Positions 32,691-41,800 of a stretch of DNA of 53,475 bases are shown here, piece by piece; positions within the stretch are counted from its first letter, which is position 1; each line of letters starts with the position of its first letter. This stretch comes from an uncultured Lachnospiraceae bacterium (lineage in GTDB: Bacteria > Bacillota > Clostridia > Lachnospirales > Lachnospiraceae): positions 1-53,475 of the forward strand of contig CAJUMV010000030.1 in NCBI GenBank assembly GCA_910587715.1. Reading direction: 5' to 3'. The notes under the pieces are model-generated. The model did not search any database and was not told the DNA's origin. It saw nothing but the letters and a program-made list of their open reading frames with translations. A program made the position numbers and the translations under genes.

Positions 32691-32807
32691 ATGGGCATTT
32701 TGTTATTGGGCGGCTTTCTTGTGGTAGTGATTATTCCTGTGGTGATTTCCGTGGTGTCGGCAGTTGTTTCAGGGATTGCAGCCGCGGTGGATGACGAAGA
32801 GGATTGA
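32691..32807 (+). CDS. 38-residue hydrophobic membrane peptide
   Basis: The short gene encodes a peptide beginning MGILLLGGFLVVVIIP, continuing as one Val/Ile-rich membrane helix of ~28 residues and ending in the acidic tail DDEED. Support is unusually complete for so small a frame: a consensus-like promoter 29 bases upstream, a perfect AGGAGG nine bases before the ATG, and a strong terminator 20 bases after the stop. It could be a small membrane regulator or a type I toxin-like peptide. No antisense RNA promoter was obvious. The function is unknown. Confidence 0.72.
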   Translation: MGILLLGGFLVVVIIPVVISVVSAVVSGIAAAVDDEED

Positions 32808-32827
32808 TCTTCACAGAGTTAGGGACA

Positions 32828-32862
32828 GGGCAAGATCCCAGAGGGTGGGATTTTGCCCTTTT
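32828..32862 (+). terminator. Terminator after the small membrane peptide
   Basis: GGGCAAGATCCCA (32828-32840) and TGGGATTTTGCCC (32846-32858) form a long stem with one mismatch and a 5-base loop, followed by TTTT. Confidence 0.9.
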
Positions 32863-32865
32863 GAT

Positions 32866-32949
32866 GCACACGCCCGCACAGGGAATATTGCTGCTAAAGT
32901 AGCGTGCGGGCGGCGCGGCGAGCAGGGAAGAGATCTTCCCTGCTCGATT
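32866..32949 (+). repeat. Dispersed structured repeat, family 2, copy B
   Basis: This matches copy A at 9567-9652. Hairpin 1 pairs CGCCCGCAC (32871-32879) with GTGCGGGCG (32904-32912) and has an inner GCTGC/GTAGC stem. Hairpin 2 spans 32919-32946 (CGAGCAGGG with CCCTGCTCG, extended by AAGA/TCTT). Relative to copy A, at least three pairs in stem 1 and one in stem 2 differ on both sides in a pairing-preserving way. It sits 53 bases before glnS. Confidence 0.8.
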
Positions 32950-33002
32950 GCACACGGGCGTCCGCCTTCCCTATTAGATTACAAGCAGAGGAGTGAAAAT
33001 AA

Positions 33003-34664
33003 GTGGAATCGAAAAATTTCATTGAGCAGATTATAGATAAGGATCTTGCGGAGGGTGTCTATGACACTGTGCACACGAGGTTTCCGCCTGAGCCCAACGG
33101 TTATCTGCATATCGGACATGCCAAGAGCATATTGCTTAATTACGGGCTGGCTTCCGAGTATGGCGGAAAGTTTAATATGCGTTTTGACGACACGAATCCG
33201 ACCAAGGAGAAGAGCGAGTTTGTGGAGTCGATCAAGGCTGATGTGAAGTGGCTGGGAGCAGATTATGAGGAGCGGCTTTTCTTTGCCTCCGACTATTTCG
33301 ACCAGATGTATGAGGGCGCGGTGAAGCTGATTAAGAAGGGGAAGGCATACGTGTCGGATCTGACGGCGGACGAGATGCGCGAGTACCGCGGGACGCTGAC
33401 GGAGCCGGGAAAGGATGACCCGAACAGGGAGCGCAGCGTGGAGGAGAATCTGCGGCTGTTTGAGGAGATGAAGGAAGGAAAGTACGCGGACGGGGAGAAA
33501 ACCCTGCGTGCGAAAATCGACATGTCCTCCCCGAACATCAATATGCGCGATCCGATTCTGTACCGCGTGGCACATCTGTCCCACCAGAATACGGGGGATA
33601 AGTGGTGCATTTACCCGATGTACGACTATGCGCATCCCATAGAGGACGCGATCGAGGGGATTACCCACTCCATCTGTACGCTGGAGTTTGAGGATCACAG
33701 ACCGCTCTACAACTGGGTGGTGACGGAGCTGGAGTACCCGCATCCGCCGAAGCAGATTGAGTTTGCGAAAATGTACTTGACCAATGTGGTCACAGGCAAG
33801 AGATATATTAAGAAACTGGTGGAGGACGGCATCGTGGACGGCTGGGATGATCCCCGACTGGTTTCCATCGCGGCGCTCCGCAGACGCGGTTTCACGCCGG
33901 AGTCGATTCGGCTTTTTGTGGAACTGTGCGGCGTGTCCAAGGCAAACTCCTCGGCGGAATACTCCATGCTTGAGTATTGCATCCGAGAGGATCTGAAAAT
34001 GAAACGACCCCGGATCATGGCGGTAACTGACCCGGTCAAACTGGTTATCGACAATTATCCGGAAGGGGAGACGGAGTGGCTGCCCGTGGTGAACAACCCG
34101 GAGAACGAGTCGCTCGGTTCCAGAGAGGTGCCCTTTAGCAGGGAGCTTTATATTGAGAGAGAGGATTTCATGGAGGAGCCGCCGAAGAAATATTTCCGGC
34201 TGTTCCCTGGCAATGAGGTCCGGCTCATGGGCGCTTACTTCGTGAAGTGCGAAAGCTGCGAGAAAGACGCTGCGGGAAATGTGACGGTGGTGCACTGTAC
34301 CTACGACCCGGCATCCAGAGGCGGCAACAGCCCGGACGGACGAAAGGTAAAGGGGACGATTCACTGGGTATCAGCGGCAGAGTCCGTGAAAGCCGAGGTC
34401 AGACTATACGAGAACATCATCGACGAGGAGAAAGGTGTCTACAACGAGGACGGGAGTTTAAACCTGAATCCCAATTCCCTGACTGTTTTGAAAGAGTGCC
34501 GCATTGAGCCGTCGGTGAAGGACGCGAAGGCATTTGAGAGCTTCCAGTTCGTCAGACAGGGATTTTTCTGTGTGGACTGCAAGGATTCCAAGCCGGAAAA
34601 CCTTGTTTTTAACAGAATTGTTTCTCTTAAAAGCTCATATGTCTTGCCGAAATCGGAAAATTAG
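33003..34664 (+). CDS. glnS: Glutaminyl-tRNA synthetase
   Basis: The product is 553 residues, the normal size. The class I signature appears as PEPNGYLHIGHAKS, followed by GGKFNMRFDDTNP. The KMSKS-equivalent loop reads VVTGKRYIKKLV, a known type of degenerate variant, before GWDDPRLVSIAALRRRG. The C-terminal anticodon-binding beta-barrels are complete (FFCVDCKDSKPENLVFNRIVSLKSS). It charges tRNA-Gln directly. Many Firmicutes instead use GluRS plus GatCAB, so this gene marks a lineage that acquired GlnRS. The start is GTG at 33003 with AGAGGAG upstream. No T-box leader is visible. Confidence 0.95.
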   Translation: MESKNFIEQIIDKDLAEGVYDTVHTRFPPEPNGYLHIGHAKSILLNYGLASEYGGKFNMRFDDTNPTKEKSEFVESIKADVKWLGADYEERLFFASDYFDQMYEGAVKLIKKGKAYVSDLTADEMREYRGTLTEPGKDDPNRERSVEENLRLFEEMKEGKYADGEKTLRAKIDMSSPNINMRDPILYRVAHLSHQNTGDKWCIYPMYDYAHPIEDAIEGITHSICTLEFEDHRPLYNWVVTELEYPHPPKQIEFAKMYLTNVVTGKRYIKKLVEDGIVDGWDDPRLVSIAALRRRGFTPESIRLFVELCGVSKANSSAEYSMLEYCIREDLKMKRPRIMAVTDPVKLVIDNYPEGETEWLPVVNNPENESLGSREVPFSRELYIEREDFMEEPPKKYFRLFPGNEVRLMGAYFVKCESCEKDAAGNVTVVHCTYDPASRGGNSPDGRKVKGTIHWVSAAESVKAEVRLYENIIDEEKGVYNEDGSLNLNPNSLTVLKECRIEPSVKDAKAFESFQFVRQGFFCVDCKDSKPENLVFNRIVSLKSSYVLPKSEN

Positions 34665-34782
34665 GGTAAGATATACACGAAAGCAATGAGCAGTGCGCAG
34701 ACAGCCCGTGAGCGAGGAAAACCAAAGGTTTTTCGAGCAGGCACTGCGGAATATATAAATATAACTTGGGGAGGATAAAGAA

Positions 34783-35652
34783 ATGGCAGGACTGTTATCA
34801 GGGTTAGAGCAGTTTGGACTGAGCAATCTGGAAAGTATGGATCTCTATGAGACACAGAAAAAGCCGGAAGAGGGCGGAGAAGGTGGTCAGGCGGCTGCGC
34901 ATGTTGTGCAGGAGCAGGATTTCCTCTTTGATAAATCTTTTACCTGTCCGCTCTGCGACAGAGAATTTAAAGCGAGAACTGTTAAGATTGGTAAGGCGAA
35001 GCTTGCGGGAAGTGATCTGGATCTTCGTCCCAGATACGAGCAGATTGACCTTTTGAAGTATGATGTGATTATGTGCCCGTCCTGTGGCTACGCTTCGCTG
35101 AGCAGATTTTTTAAATACCTGACTTCCCCTCAGGCGAAGAACATCCAGAAGGCGATTTCCGCGAACTTTAAGCCGCAGAAGGAGACGTCGGAGACTTATA
35201 CCTATGACGAGGCTCTGGAGCGCTATAAGATGGCTCTGGCAAATGCGATTGTCAAGCAGACGAAGGCCAGCGAGAAGGCTTACATTTGTCTGAAGACGGC
35301 ATGGCTCCTGAGAGGGCAGGCGGAGCATCTGGATCCGGCAGAGGAAGGCTACGAGGAGAAAAAGAAACAGTGCCAGGTGGAGGAAGACGAATTTTTGAGA
35401 AATGCGCTGGAAGGATTTTTGGCGGCGAGACAGACCGAGAGTTTCCCGATGTGCGGCATGGATGAGCCTACAGTGGATTTCCTGATTTCCGTGACGGCGA
35501 TGCGCTTTGAACAGTACGATGTGGCGAGCCGTCTCATCACAGGGCTTATCACGTCAAAGACCGCGAATCCCCGTATGAAGGATAAGGCGAGGGACGTGAA
35601 GGAAATGATTATGAAAAAGATTAAGGAAAAGAATGCAGCGTCCAGAAAATAA
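34783..35652 (+). CDS. DUF2225 family protein with zinc-ribbon-like cysteines
   Basis: The product is 289 residues. An N-terminal section holds two CxxC knuckles, C55-x2-C58 (CPLC) and C98-x2-C101 (CPSC), which likely bind one metal. A helical TPR-like C-terminal part (~135-280) follows. This is the DUF2225 arrangement found widely in Clostridia. The biochemical role is not known. TTGGGGAGGATAAAGAA precedes the ATG. The gene lies 118 bases after glnS with no terminator seen between, so co-transcription is possible. A shared hairpin follows. Confidence 0.85.
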   Translation: MAGLLSGLEQFGLSNLESMDLYETQKKPEEGGEGGQAAAHVVQEQDFLFDKSFTCPLCDREFKARTVKIGKAKLAGSDLDLRPRYEQIDLLKYDVIMCPSCGYASLSRFFKYLTSPQAKNIQKAISANFKPQKETSETYTYDEALERYKMALANAIVKQTKASEKAYICLKTAWLLRGQAEHLDPAEEGYEEKKKQCQVEEDEFLRNALEGFLAARQTESFPMCGMDEPTVDFLISVTAMRFEQYDVASRLITGLITSKTANPRMKDKARDVKEMIMKKIKEKNAASRK

Positions 35653-35675
35653 TGGTGCGGCATGAGGAAAACCAT

Positions 35676-35712
35676 AAAAAAGTCCGGTACTTATTGTACC
35701 GGGCTTTTGTTT
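35676..35712. terminator. Terminator, probably bidirectional, between converging genes
   Basis: AAAAGTCCGGTAC and GTACCGGGCTTTT form a 13-bp stem with one G-U pair and a TTATT loop, flanked by A-rich and T-rich runs. It serves the DUF2225 gene and may serve the TetR gene on the other strand. Confidence 0.9.
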
Positions 35713-35738
35713 TCCTGTTATCTTTCGTTTCCGTCGGA

Positions 35739-36341
35739 TTAGCGGTAAGAAAGCGTTTTTAACATGTTCAGGTAGGAGCAAATCTCCTCGTAAAGCATAT
35801 CCGGATGGAAAGAGGAATCCTGAAAACGCGTATCCATCAGTCCATCAAGCGTGTAGGTTACCATTTGATCCAGCTTTTCGTAATCGACTTCGCTCTTAAA
35901 AAGAGAGCAGTCGCTCTGGTTTTTCAGAACAGCCTGCATATCGCTCAGCACATTCTTCTGACGCTCGATTGCCATAAGAGCTTCGCTGACGTCCTCCAAA
36001 CGACAGCGGTCAAGGAACTGCTGCATGTAAGGATAATTTTTGAGTACCTGCATTTTGGCATACTCCATTTGGCGGCGAATCTCAAAATAGTCCCGCTCCG
36101 TGGAGGAAACGCCGCCGGTCAGTTCCAGTTTCATAAATCGCACGCTGTAGTCGTATAAAAAACTATAAAGACCGAGCTTACTCCCGAAATAGTGAAACAA
36201 GAGCCCCTTACTAATCCCGGCTTCCCCTACGATATCGTCCGTGCTGGCATGTTTATAGCCGCCTATGGAAAAAACTTTTAAAGCGGCATTTATCATGCGG
36301 TCCTGCTTTTCTTTTTTCAGATCAAAAAATTTCTCGTTCAT
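35739..36341 (-). CDS. TetR/AcrR family transcriptional regulator
   Basis: The product is 200 residues. The helix-turn-helix lies at ~10-55, with INAALKVFSIGGYKHASTDDIV, AGISKGLLFHYFGSK and the usual Tyr-Phe turn. The C-terminal ligand domain is divergent and cannot be assigned a ligand. The start at 36341 follows GGGGAGAAC. Longer readings up to 36455 have no ribosome-binding site and would cover the promoter. A palindrome at 36365-36381 lies just downstream of its own promoter, suggesting autorepression. Confidence 0.88.
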   Translation of the reverse strand: MNEKFFDLKKEKQDRMINAALKVFSIGGYKHASTDDIVGEAGISKGLLFHYFGSKLGLYSFLYDYSVRFMKLELTGGVSSTERDYFEIRRQMEYAKMQVLKNYPYMQQFLDRCRLEDVSEALMAIERQKNVLSDMQAVLKNQSDCSLFKSEVDYEKLDQMVTYTLDGLMDTRFQDSSFHPDMLYEEICSYLNMLKTLSYR

Positions 36342-36364
36342 GTTCTCCCCAATTTCTACATAAA

Positions 36365-36415
36365 TTGACCTTTTCGGTCGAATATAACTATAGCACAACC
36401 CCGTGCGGGATTCAA
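36365..36415 (-). promoter_or_regulatory. Promoter and candidate operator of the TetR gene
   Basis: On the minus strand TTGAAT (36415-36410), a 17-base spacer and TATAGT (36392-36387) form the promoter. Near the expected start point lies TTGACC-N5-GGTCGA (36365-36381, five of six pairs), a likely operator for the regulator itself. Confidence 0.55.
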
Positions 36416-36517
36416 TGACCTGAGTAAAACTTGTTCTAACAAAATTTGAGGGCACAAGATGTTGTGGCTAAATTGTAATTTTCATAAAGTTTTCTCTTTT
36501 TTTATACATATTCTCTT

Positions 36518-36547
36518 TTCATTTTCACAAAATAGTATTAATATAAT
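36518..36547 (+). promoter_or_regulatory. Promoter for the acidic membrane protein
   Basis: TTCATT (36518-36523) and a perfect TATAAT (36542-36547) are separated by 18 bases, 37 bases before the start codon. Confidence 0.5.
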
Positions 36548-36583
36548 GGTAATAGGAACTGATACGGTGAAAGGAGAACACTG

Positions 36584-36949
36584 ATGGCGAAAAAATTCGG
36601 TAAGGTTTTGATGATGGCAGCGGCTCTTGGCGCCGTAGCGGGAGGTGCGTACTATTACCTGAAGGGCAGAGACGCACTGATGGATGACGATTTTGATGAC
36701 GACGAGGACTTCGATAATTTTGATGATGACCTTGACGACGAGAACGACAGGAACTATGTGGATCTTGATCTCAGAAAGACCGAGGAGGGCGGCGCGAAAG
36801 AGGAGCCGAAGGAAGAAGTAAAAGAAGAGTTTAAGGAAGGCATTCAGGTGGCGAAGGCCGAGGCTGCGGATAAGGTTGTCGGGAGCGTGAAGAAAGTGGA
36901 AGAGTTCTTCGATGATGATGACAGCGATGGGTCTATGGATGCGATGTAG
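36584..36949 (+). CDS. Small acidic membrane-associated protein
   Basis: The product is 121 residues. A basic start and one membrane helix (~5-26) are followed by a very acidic stretch (Asp-rich ~33-55), a Lys/Glu helical part and a second Asp cluster at the end. AAAGGAG lies seven bases before the ATG. The domain is not one I recognise. Similar YtxH-like or general stress envelope proteins have this shape, but no specific motif supports that. It lies opposite the TetR gene (divergent), so it is a candidate target of that regulator. Confidence 0.7.
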   Translation: MAKKFGKVLMMAAALGAVAGGAYYYLKGRDALMDDDFDDDEDFDNFDDDLDDENDRNYVDLDLRKTEEGGAKEEPKEEVKEEFKEGIQVAKAEAADKVVGSVKKVEEFFDDDDSDGSMDAM

Positions 36950-36996
36950 CAACCGCAAAAGAAAAAGCGTTTATAAAGGAATTGGACACATACAGA

Positions 36997-37026
36997 GGCG
37001 GCTCCGGACAGGGACCGCCTTATTTA
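36997..37026 (+). terminator. Weak terminator after the acidic membrane protein
   Basis: GGCGG-C-TCC pairs with GGA-CCGCC with one bulged C and is followed by TTATTTA. The U-run is imperfect. Confidence 0.4.
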
Positions 37027-37039
37027 CGAGGTATGGCTT

Positions 37040-38614
37040 ATGGGAATTTATCTGAATCCGGGGAAACAGGGTTTTTGGAAATCAATTCGTTCTGAAATTT
37101 ATGTGGATAAGACGGGACTGATTGCTTTGACAAATCGGTATTTGAATACGGAGCAGCAGTATATCTGTGTCAGCAGACCGAGACGTTTCGGAAAGTCGAT
37201 GGCGCTTAATATGCTTGCGGCATATTATAGCCGTGGCTGTGATTCCGCGGATCTTTTTAACGGACTGCAGATTGAAAAGGATGCGTCCTTTCGGGAACAT
37301 CTGAATCAGTATGATGTGATTTTCCTGAATATGCAGCAGTTCTTGATCCGTGCAAAAGGGCGGGAGATAACAGAATATTTGGAAGAAGTTGTAGTTGAGG
37401 AACTACGCGAGAGTTACGGAGATTTTTTGAATAGACAGGGACTTGGTCTGGCGGAGACGCTTGAGAAAATATATGCGAAAACAGGCAATCAGTTCCTCTT
37501 CTTGATTGACGAGTGGGACTGCGTGATGCGTGAGAGGCAGGAAGCGGAAGACTTACAAAAACAGTATCTCGATTTCCTGCGGAACTTGCTAAAAGATCAG
37601 CCCTATGTGGCGCTGGCGTATATGACGGGGATCCTTCCGGTCAAGAAATACGGCATACACTCCGCCCTGAATATGTTTCAGGAGTATTCCATGACGGATC
37701 AGTTTAATTTTGAGGAATATACGGGGTTTACGGAAGAGGAGGTAAAGGAGCTGTGCGGGCGGTACGATATGGATTTTTCCGAGACGGGACACTGGTATGA
37801 CGGCTATAGATTTCGGAAAATCCGCCATATTTATAATCCGCGGTCCGTGGTGGCGGCAATGCAGAACCGCGTCCTTTCCAACTACTGGACGAAGACAGAA
37901 ACCTTTGAGGCGTTGAAGATATATATGGATATGGATTTTGACGGGCTGCGGGCGGATATTGTGCGAATGCTCGGCGGGGAGCAGGTGAAGGTTAACACGT
38001 TGAACTTTCGGAATGATATGCGAAATTTGGAGAGCAGGGACGATGTGCTCACGCTGTTGATCCATCTGGGCTATCTCGGTTATGACTGCGAGAGGGAGGA
38101 GGCTTTTATTCCAAACAAGGAGATTGTTCGGGAGTTTGAGAATGCCATGAGCGCGGGCGGCTGGGCGGAGGTGATGCGTGTCTTAAAGGCATCGGAGAAG
38201 CTGGTGGAAGATACCCTGCGCGGCGATGAGAAGAGCGTTGCCGAAGGGCTTGACCGGGCGCATACAGAGGTGGCATCCATCCTGACGTACAATGATGAGA
38301 ACTCGCTTGGCTGTGCCATCGGGCTTGCGTACTATAGTGCGAGGAAGGATTATAGGATTATCAGGGAGATGCCGACGGGACGAGGGTTTGCGGACATCGT
38401 GTTCCTGCCGCTGCCACACACGGACAGACCGGCGATTGTGGTAGAATTAAAATATGATAAGAATGCTGAAAGCGCTATACAGCAGATCAAAGACAGGCGT
38501 TATACACAGGCGATCGCAGGTTACAGCGGGGAGATTGTGCTGGTGGGGGTTAACTATGACAAGGAAAGTAAGTCGCATGAATGTGTGATAGAGCGGGTGG
38601 AGAAAAGTGGCTAG
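37040..38614 (+). CDS. AAA-ATPase-like protein with C-terminal PD-(D/E)XK nuclease domain
   Basis: The product is 524 residues. The N-terminal part matches the AAA-ATPase_like family that is expanded in gut anaerobes: YVDKTGLIAL, a modified P-loop SRPRRFGKS (45-53), LIDEWD as Walker B, and HWYDGYRF. The C-terminus holds a PD-(D/E)XK fold with D452 (GFADIV) and E469-x-K471 (VELKYD). The role of these proteins is not established, and nuclease activity is inferred from motif only. The paralogues are often numerous and mobile. The ATG at 37040 follows ACGAGGTATGGCTT. Confidence 0.85.
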   Translation: MGIYLNPGKQGFWKSIRSEIYVDKTGLIALTNRYLNTEQQYICVSRPRRFGKSMALNMLAAYYSRGCDSADLFNGLQIEKDASFREHLNQYDVIFLNMQQFLIRAKGREITEYLEEVVVEELRESYGDFLNRQGLGLAETLEKIYAKTGNQFLFLIDEWDCVMRERQEAEDLQKQYLDFLRNLLKDQPYVALAYMTGILPVKKYGIHSALNMFQEYSMTDQFNFEEYTGFTEEEVKELCGRYDMDFSETGHWYDGYRFRKIRHIYNPRSVVAAMQNRVLSNYWTKTETFEALKIYMDMDFDGLRADIVRMLGGEQVKVNTLNFRNDMRNLESRDDVLTLLIHLGYLGYDCEREEAFIPNKEIVREFENAMSAGGWAEVMRVLKASEKLVEDTLRGDEKSVAEGLDRAHTEVASILTYNDENSLGCAIGLAYYSARKDYRIIREMPTGRGFADIVFLPLPHTDRPAIVVELKYDKNAESAIQQIKDRRYTQAIAGYSGEIVLVGVNYDKESKSHECVIERVEKSG

Positions 38615-38661
38615 AGAGACGGCAAAGAATATCTTGAAATAATCTCAATGATTATAGAAGG

Positions 38662-38700
38662 AACAGCCAAGAGGAAACTCAAGGCTGTTTTCTATTTATT
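38662..38700 (+). terminator. Terminator after the AAA/PD-(D/E)XK gene
   Basis: AACAGCC (38662-38668) pairs with GGCTGTT (38683-38689). An inner GAG/CTC stem closes a GAAA tetraloop. TTCTATTTATT follows. Confidence 0.85.
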
Positions 38701-38728
38701 CGCGCAGGCATATGCCCCGGATCGCTTC

Positions 38729-38757
38729 TTGACAAATTTATACGGGGGGGGTAAGAT
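38729..38757 (+). promoter_or_regulatory. Promoter with eight-G tract in its spacer
   Basis: A perfect TTGACA (38729-38734) and TAAGAT (38752-38757) are separated by exactly 17 bases, the last eight of which are G (38744-38751). Slippage in the G run would change the spacer to 16 or 18 bases and alter promoter strength for the surface protein gene downstream. Confidence 0.7.
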
Positions 38758-38820
38758 GAAAAGGATAAAATTACACATAATTAGGTTATATGAGATTAAG
38801 GAAATGAGAGGGAAAAGAGA

Positions 38821-41800
38821 ATGCGGCAGACAAAGAAAGCAGGAAAGACAAGGCGCAGGCTGATAACAGGGTTATTCTGTATCAGCCTGTTTGCAGCTGA
38901 TGTGGCATCCGTAATGCCAGTATGGGCGCAGGACAACGCTGCAGCGGTGGAGCAGACACAGGGATCTGACGAAAGCGTGGCAGGGGAAGTCCAGACTCCC
39001 GACGACGGAAATAGAGAAGGGGCAGCAGAAAATCCGGGTGGAGACAATGGTGAGGATAAAGTGACGAATCCCGGCGGCGAAGGCGGAGAAAACCAGACGC
39101 AGAATCCCGACGAGGGGAAAGATGGGGACGATGTGCAGAATCCCGATGACGGAACGGACGGGGACAACACACAGAACCCGGATGGAGGAGACGAGGTAAT
39201 AGACGACCCGGAGGAGGAGCCGGACGCTTCGGAAGAGGATGAGACGCCAGAGGAAGAAGAAACGGACTCCGTATCGGATAATTCCGTGTCGGAAAACGAC
39301 ATGGAAGTGATAGGGGAAGTGCGCGCATTGGCGGTGCCTGCGGATGCGATAGCGAGCGGAAAGTACGGGAATATTACATGGGTGATTGACGCGGACGGGA
39401 AGATGACGGTGGAAGGAACGGGGGACTATGGAGAATCCAGACGGCAAAATGGTATAAAACCGAATGCGCCGTGGCTGAAGTATGCCGATTCCATCATTTC
39501 TGCTGAGGTAGCGGTTAGTGGAATGACGGATGCATATAGGATGTTCTATAATTGTAAAAACTTGCGAAGCGTAGATTTTAGCAAGTCGGATACGAGCAGT
39601 GTTGTGTATATGGACTATATGTTTGATTCCTGTGCCAAGCTGACGGAAATAAATTTGGGCATGTTTAAAACCGATAGCGCTATCACAATGGAGCGTATGT
39701 TCAATCTGAACAGTCCGATTGAAAGTCTGGATTTAAGCAGCTTTGATACAAGTAAAGTTACAAATATGAGCTTTATGTTTGCCAGTTGTTATAAATTGGT
39801 CAATTTGGATATAAGCAGTTTTGATACCAGTCAGGTTACGACCATGCGGGGGATGTTTTCGGGATGTCATAAGCTGAATAAGCTTGACGTGACCCATTTT
39901 GACACAGGAAACGTTACAGACATGAGCCAGATGTTCGCGTGTGACGGCTTAACAAGCCTGGATGTAAGCGGTTTTAATACCAGTCGGGTCACGAATATGG
40001 AGTCGATGTTTCTGTGTAATGGTTTGACAAGCCTGGATGTGAGTCATTTTGATACAAGCAGCGTAACAAACATGCAGGGAATGTTCAGCTGCAGAAATCT
40101 GACGAGTCTGGATGTGAGTGGTTTTGATACGGCAAAGGTGACCCGCATGAGTGGAATGTTTAGCACTTGCAGCGCTTTGACGGGTCTGGATCTGAGCAAT
40201 TTTGATACAGGAAGCGTCACAGATATGGGCGCCATGTTTCAGAATTGCAGAAGTTTGACTGACCTGAATCTGGGTAATTTTAATACAAGTAACGTTCAGA
40301 ACATGTCAGATATGTTTAGTTACTGCGAAAGCCTGCGCAGCCTGAATATAAGCAGCTTTGATACCGGTAATGTTACGAGCATGGGCTCCATGTTTACGGG
40401 ATGCCTGAGCTTGCAGACTTTAAATTTGAGCAATTTTAATTGTGGTAAAGTGACGGATGTCAATTCTATGTTGTATCTGGGAATAAATAAACCGTATGCA
40501 GCAAACGTAATTTATACGCCGTGTTCCTTATCAGTCAAATGTGAATTGCCGGGAAACAAATTCGGGAAGGTTACGGATAAATGGTATGATGTAAATGGAA
40601 ATGAGTACATAGAGTTGCCGCAGAATCTTGCTCATAGCATTATGCTGTATAAAAATAAAGTGCCGGAAAAAGTGGAGGCGCATATTACGGCTGTAAAAAC
40701 AAAAAGAGCATATACTTGCGGTGAGAAGATAAACACGGATGATTTGACCGTCACCTATTACGGCTCGGAAGGCAGCGTGAAGAAGCTGGCGGAAAAGACG
40801 AATGAGGCAGACGGGTATACGACCAACGCCGCACAGATTGACACAAACGAACCGGGCGAAAAGAAGCTGGTTGTCACGTATCAGAGCGGAGGCACGGCTT
40901 TAACGGCGGAGATTATTCTGACGGTTACCTACGGATTGACTGCCGACGATACGACCGTCACCCTCCCGTCAGAAAAGTATACCTACGACGGACAGCCCAA
41001 AACGCCGAAGCCATCGGTATCCTACAAAAAGGCAGACAACACGACGGCAACACTCACAGCAGGCACGGACTATACCGTATCCTACCGAAATAACATAAAC
41101 GCGTATGAGTTTGCAGAGGATTCGGCGGACGGCAGTATGGCAGCACCGGCAGTCATTATCAAAGGCGCGGGCAGCTACAGCGGCACGGTCACAAAAACCT
41201 TTGCCATCGGGAAGGCGGCGGCTCCGGAAAAGGAGTACCACAGTGTCATGGCGGCACAGTGCACACAGGCGCGGGAAAACAGGAAGATAGACCTGACGGG
41301 CTGCTTCAAGGACTGCGGAGCAAAGACTGGCTATGAGATTACAAATGTAACGGACACAGAAAGTATTTTTTCTAAAAAACCTGTTACGGCGGATATTAAA
41401 AACGGCGTGCTGACCTACGGTACCAAAGCGACAGAGGAGGGTAAATCTGCTTTCCTGACGATAAAGGTATCTTTTCGGAACTATCAGGACGCCAGCCTGA
41501 CTGTGGTAGTTTGCATGGTGGCGAAGAAGGCGGCGGTCATCTCCGGCATCGAGATGCAGGACAGCGTGTATAACGGTGCGCCCGTTTCCTTCGGCGGGAC
41601 AGCGGTGGTGAAGGCGGCGGACGGCACGGATCTCACGGGGAAGGTGTCGCTCGTCTATCACTACAGCGGCACGATGGCGGACGGCACGGCATACCCCACA
41701 CGCGCGGATGGAGGCAGTGCGGCAGGCGGCACAGAAGGCGCGCCGGATGGAAGCGGAACGGAATCGCCCGTGAATGCGGGCAGCTATAAACTGACCGTTT

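Noticed and set aside
32950..33002. Possible T-box leader before glnS
   Set aside because: No T-box sequence or specifier stem was found. The upstream structure is the dispersed family 2 repeat, also present beside unrelated genes.
32979..34364. 461-codon open frame on the minus strand opposite glnS
   Set aside because: It mirrors the GC-skewed codons of glnS, has no ribosome-binding site and its composition (His/Arg/Leu rich) is typical of antisense shadow frames.
38757..38865. Short frame starting at the ATG after the G8 tract, with the G run as a ribosome-binding site
   Set aside because: The frame overlaps the surface protein start out of frame and encodes a low-quality basic peptide. 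If the TTGACA/TAAGAT promoter is used, this ATG lies upstream of the transcript start. It remains a weak alternative explanation for the G tract.
39720..40470. Regularly spaced ~75-base repeats, checked as a CRISPR array
   Set aside because: The repeats are in frame and encode the 25-residue BspA unit. They vary at third positions and have no unique spacers.
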